NCBI GenBank assembly: GCA_013054445.1
Contig: JAAMPI010000911.1
Span: 1-23,196 of the forward strand
Direction: 5' to 3'
DNA length: 23,196 nt
Source: Cudoniella acicularis
Lineage: Eukaryota > Ascomycota > Leotiomycetes > Helotiales > Helotiaceae
Part shown: piece by piece, positions 20,327 to 23,196 of the stretch
How positions within the stretch are numbered: the stretch's first letter is position 1
How the letters are laid out: the number at the start of each line of letters is the position of its first letter
Program-made: the position numbers and the translations under genes
The notes under the pieces: model-generated
Seen by the model: the letters and a program-made list of their open reading frames with translations, nothing else
The model's database searches: none
Told to the model about the DNA's origin: nothing

Positions 20327-21740
20327 ATGACAACCTTCCATCGCACCTATATACGAAGCATTGTTGCGCGACTGCTAAGCTCCCGAGTGCCAGTCTGTTC
20401 GCCCTGTAATCGGCGGTTGTTTTCCAATGGCGTGATTGAAGGTGCTTCCGAAACCCCATCTCCCCCAACTGTGTTTCTAACCTCTGACTCTAATCACAGA
20501 CAATGATATTGTACTTTTGAAGCGTGTCGGCAGCGCTGCGCAGACCGCGCCCATTCTCTCCCCACGACTCTGTGCCAATGGCAAGTTAAAAATCGACTCG
20601 GATTCAATTTCGCATGACCATATCATCGGCCAGAAGGTCCGAGATGTGGTGATATCGAGGAAGAAGAGACTGTATCGCCTATCGCAACCTTCGCTCGCAG
20701 AATATACCGACTATACTCCTCGGCTAGTGACGCCTGTATGTTTCACTGCAACCTTTTGGGCATATTTCTGACCTGATCTTTAGATATATGCCCAGGACGC
20801 GAGTGCGATAGTTTCACTTCTCGACATACATCCCGCCCTCCCTGCTGCAGAAATTGGCAAGGACGAAGAGAGATTCGAAATATTTGAAGCTGGCACTGGC
20901 CATGGAGCCTTGACTTTGAACCTCGCCCGAGCCATACATGCAGCTAATACTGCTCCGCCAACAATACCCGATGACTCCGGCAATGTGCCTGTCCAGGATG
21001 GCGAGACGAGTGATCAGATGAAGGAGGCTGAAATAGCACTGAAAGTTGCGCAAGAAAAGTATGATAAGTGGCGCTACAATCGGAAAGCTATTATTCACAC
21101 ACTAGACGTCTCCCAGCAATATTCGGCGCATGCCCAGACAATAGTGAGGAATTTCAGAGATGGAATCTACTTTCCCCATGTCGATTTCCACGTTGGAACG
21201 ATCCCGGATTACATCTCTGGAAGATTAGAAAAATCTCTACTACCATTTTTGGACCACGCAATTCTGGATCTCCCATCGTGCGATGATTACATAGAAGATA
21301 TCTCAAAGGCGTTGAAGCCAAATGGCGTATTACTTGTGTTTTGCCCCAATATCACCCAAATTAACGCATGCGTATTGGGAATCAAATCGAAAGGTCTTCC
21401 CTTGTTCTTGGAAAGTGCAGTTGAATTGGGTGCAGGCAGCGTTGGAGGCAGAGAATGGGACATTCGACCCGTCAGAACAAGAGCATTCCTGAAAGCCATG
21501 GCCGAGGAAGCTGTTAAGAAAGAAGCAGAAAAGATTGAGAAATTGGCAGCAGATGCTGGAGACTTGCTAGAACCTCCATCGCCCGTGGATCCGACCGGAA
21601 CCATTAGTGCTACCGAGTATGTAGATCCACTCCCCACTCCAGGTGTCGATGGGTGGGAGTTGGTGTGCCGGCCGAAGGTAGGTGTCAGAGTTGTAGGTGG
21701 TGGGTTTGTAGCATTATGGCGAAAAATGTACATAGATTAG
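20327..21740 (+). CDS. TRM61-like tRNA (adenine-58-N1)-methyltransferase, probably mitochondrial
   Basis: Three exons (20327-20441, 20500-20735, 20784-21740) give 435 residues. The introns (58 bp with CTAAC branch, 48 bp GTATGT..CTGAC..TTTAG) keep phase. The basic N-terminus (MTTFHRTYIRSIVARLLSSR, then NRRLFS) resembles a mitochondrial presequence. DNDIVLLKR, HDHIIGQKVRD and EYTDYTPRLVTPIYAQDASA form the N-terminal domain of the family. SAM-binding motif I is FEAGTGHGALTLNLAR; the later motifs are VDFHVGTIPDY, AILDLPSCDDYIEDISKALK and GVLLVFCPNITQI. The family methylates N1 of adenosine 58 in the T-loop of tRNA. An inserted charged segment between motifs I and II (about residues 169-205) and a Glu/Lys-rich insert near residue 375 make it longer than nuclear Trm61. 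The organellar location is inference from the presequence. A nuclear Trm61 role is the alternative. Confidence 0.85.
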
Positions 21741-22289
21741 ATGTTCTGGTCTGTTTGGAGGATTATTGAGTACCACATATACCCCAACGGCGATGTCAAG
21801 TTAATTAATTCTGAAATTCTGGGATGACCCGCGAGTTTTGAATTTCCGTGTCATATAACTACATCGATTAATGTGCACTATACCATCATCTCTGAAAATG
21901 CTCAAAATAAAGGTTTGTCCCAAGCACATGCAAAAGAGGGGCGAGTCACGAGAACAAACCGTTAGCAGGGGTCCATTTATGGTAAGGAGCATTTAGCTTC
22001 GGCAAACGAGATGCCAGTGGCGTTCTCTGGCAAAATCTGGGGAACCCCGAAAAGGATCAACCACCTGTCGCGCCCCTTTCGCCGCATCGTCTTTATTTCT
22101 TCAAGTTCGCAATTTGCAGCTCGCCCTCATCTCGACCATCCATACCTTTCGCGACATGCCGGCCTGACACTCTCGCGGGTGGAACACCGACGCCATTCGC
22201 AGACAAGAAGCTACAATAATACTTCGCACTTCGTATTGCAGCTTCATTGACGTTGCGGCCAGCTTGCACCGCAGCGCGTGATCCTCAAC
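21741..22289. promoter_or_regulatory. Intergenic region upstream of the DCR2-like gene
   Basis: This 549-bp stretch runs from the TRM61-like stop to the next start. It holds the 3' end of one gene and the promoter of the other. An AT-rich piece (TTAATTAATTCTG near 21801) may lie in the terminator. Short open frames starting at 22011 overlap the presumed leader, but I see no coding signature. No RNA gene is visible. Confidence 0.4.
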
Positions 22290-23196
22290 ATGACGAGAAG
22301 AATTGTAAGTGCAAGCAGAGGCAGAGTTCCAATACACGAAGCTAATCTGCCGCAGGTCCGGACCATATGCCAGCTGGCAGCTCTCACCGCAGTGTCTATT
22401 GTCGTCGTGTATTTCCTCGACAACCGCTTTCGAGTGCTCCCCTCCGCCCTCCACAATGTTATGCCCGCACACCACCCAGGGCTCGTCATCACAGATATAA
22501 CGGTCACGACATGCTCACAGGTTAATCTGTTCACAAGCTGTAGGCTCGACGCGGATGAGTGGCATCGGGTGGAGAAGGACCTATACTTGGGGACTGGCTG
22601 GGTATCAAGCGCATACGTACACATCAAGCGCAAAAAGGAGGAAGAGCTGTTGCCGGAAGACAAGGTTGTGGTAGATGTGAAGGTTGGCCGACTAGACCCC
22701 TCAAATGGCCAAAAAGGAGAGGAGAATGAGCGGTGGGAATCTCGACCTGCTGGTTTGTGGATAAAACGATCTGCAAAACGACATGCAAGCGATTCCTCGA
22801 AAGCAATTACGGCGGTGGATGTCCTGTTTGGTGCTGATGCCGTGGATCCCAGAAATGGATGGCAAACAATTGGAACTGGGCTGCTGCTGGACAATTCTGG
22901 CGAGATTCAGGAGGCTCAGCTTAGCGTGCGAAGGGGAAAACCATCCACGCCTCCGAAGGCAGTTCCGAGGATCAATGACAATGCGAAATTCAAAATCATG
23001 CAGGTTTCGGATTTGCATCTCAGTACTGGAACCGGTCATTGCAGAGACGAGCAACCTGTTGGGCTTAATGGTGGAAAATGCGAAGCTGATCCAAGGACAT
23101 TGGAATTTGTTGCGAAGCTCCTAGACAACGAGAAGCCTGATCTTGTAATTCTGAGTGGAGACCAGGTCAACGGCGAGACTGCTCCTGATGCTCAAA
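22290..23196 (+). CDS. DCR2: DCR2/SIA1-like calcineurin-type metallophosphatase, 5' part
   Basis: Exon 1 (22290-22304) encodes MTRRI. After a 51-bp intron (22305-22355, GTAAGT..GCTAATC..CGCAG), exon 2 stays open to the window edge, giving about 285 residues so far. Residues about 6-25 (VRTICQLAALTAVSIVVVYF) form a transmembrane signal anchor. A divergent domain with a Cys pair (TTCSQVNLFTSC), DEWHRVEKDLYLGTGW and a Lys/Glu-rich loop follows. The metallophosphatase begins at KFKIMQVSDLHLSTGTGHCR, with the metal-binding D.H motif, and continues to PDLVILSGDQVNGETAPDAQ, which holds the second metal-binding GD motif. This spacing and the GHCRD and GDQVNGETAPD strings match the fungal DCR2 group, whose yeast member promotes cell-cycle entry and dephosphorylates Sic1. 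The remaining metal ligands are beyond the window. No sign of damage. Confidence 0.87.
   Translation, partial: MTRRIVSASRGRVPIHEANLPQVRTICQLAALTAVSIVVVYFLDNRFRVLPSALHNVMPAHHPGLVITDITVTTCSQVNLFTSCRLDADEWHRVEKDLYLGTGWVSSAYVHIKRKKEEELLPEDKVVVDVKVGRLDPSNGQKGEENERWESRPAGLWIKRSAKRHASDSSKAITAVDVLFGADAVDPRNGWQTIGTGLLLDNSGEIQEAQLSVRRGKPSTPPKAVPRINDNAKFKIMQVSDLHLSTGTGHCRDEQPVGLNGGKCEADPRTLEFVAKLLDNEKPDLVILSGDQVNGETAPDAQ

Noticed and set aside
22244..22894. 216-codon minus-strand frame
   Set aside because: It is the antisense of the DCR2-like exon, whose metallophosphatase motifs are on the plus strand.

Overview
The window looks like nuclear DNA of a filamentous ascomycete (Pezizomycotina). Its genes carry many 48-81 bp introns with GT..AG ends and CTAAC/CTGAC-like branch sites. 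It encodes a HET-domain protein, a fungal monoglyceride lipase and a DCR2-type phosphatase, and its transposons carry mutations typical of repeat-induced point mutation (RIP). A Leotiomycete is my guess from the style of the accessory genes; nothing in the sequence proves it.

Left part (1 to about 16.1 kb): an accessory compartment made mostly of broken genes. From left to right it holds: an intact glycosyltransferase-like gene leaving the window on the minus strand (732 to 1); an F-box/leucine-rich-repeat-like gene with one in-frame stop; about 1.5 kb without a gene; one or two decayed minus-strand genes, one of which ends in a GPI-type tail; a very AT-rich stretch (5.7-6.25 kb); a short fungal protein gene broken by one TAG; a HET-domain gene with two frameshifts and three TAG stops; and a type-B carboxylesterase that has lost its 5' half. 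A transposon island follows (about 12.0-14.9 kb). In it, a RIP-mutated Ty1/copia element (reverse transcriptase plus RNase H, minus strand, with gag and integrase missing) lies next to the C-terminal part of a Tc1/mariner transposase. A 456-bp LTR with hardly any mutation closes the island and abuts a decayed NB-ARC (NLR-like) gene whose N-terminal half is missing.

Right part (16.4-23.2 kb): compact, intact housekeeping genes. They are mitochondrial ClpP (minus; 4 exons), a 488-residue predicted mitochondrial protein (plus), a monoglyceride lipase (minus; 2 exons), a TRM61-like tRNA m1A58 methyltransferase (plus; 3 exons) and the 5' part of a DCR2-like metallophosphatase (plus; runs off the window). 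ClpP and the mitochondrial protein share a 236-bp divergent promoter; the lipase and methyltransferase share a 255-bp one.

Main points of interest. In-frame breaks across at least six unrelated accessory genes are overwhelmingly TAG, often where a Trp or Gln codon is expected, which fits CpA-to-TpA mutation. The two copies of the LTR end repeat differ sharply in RIP load. The genes on both sides of the transposon island are each cut at the island, which points to a rearrangement breakpoint. I found no CRISPR array, no convincing tRNA or rRNA gene and no clear new multi-gene system.
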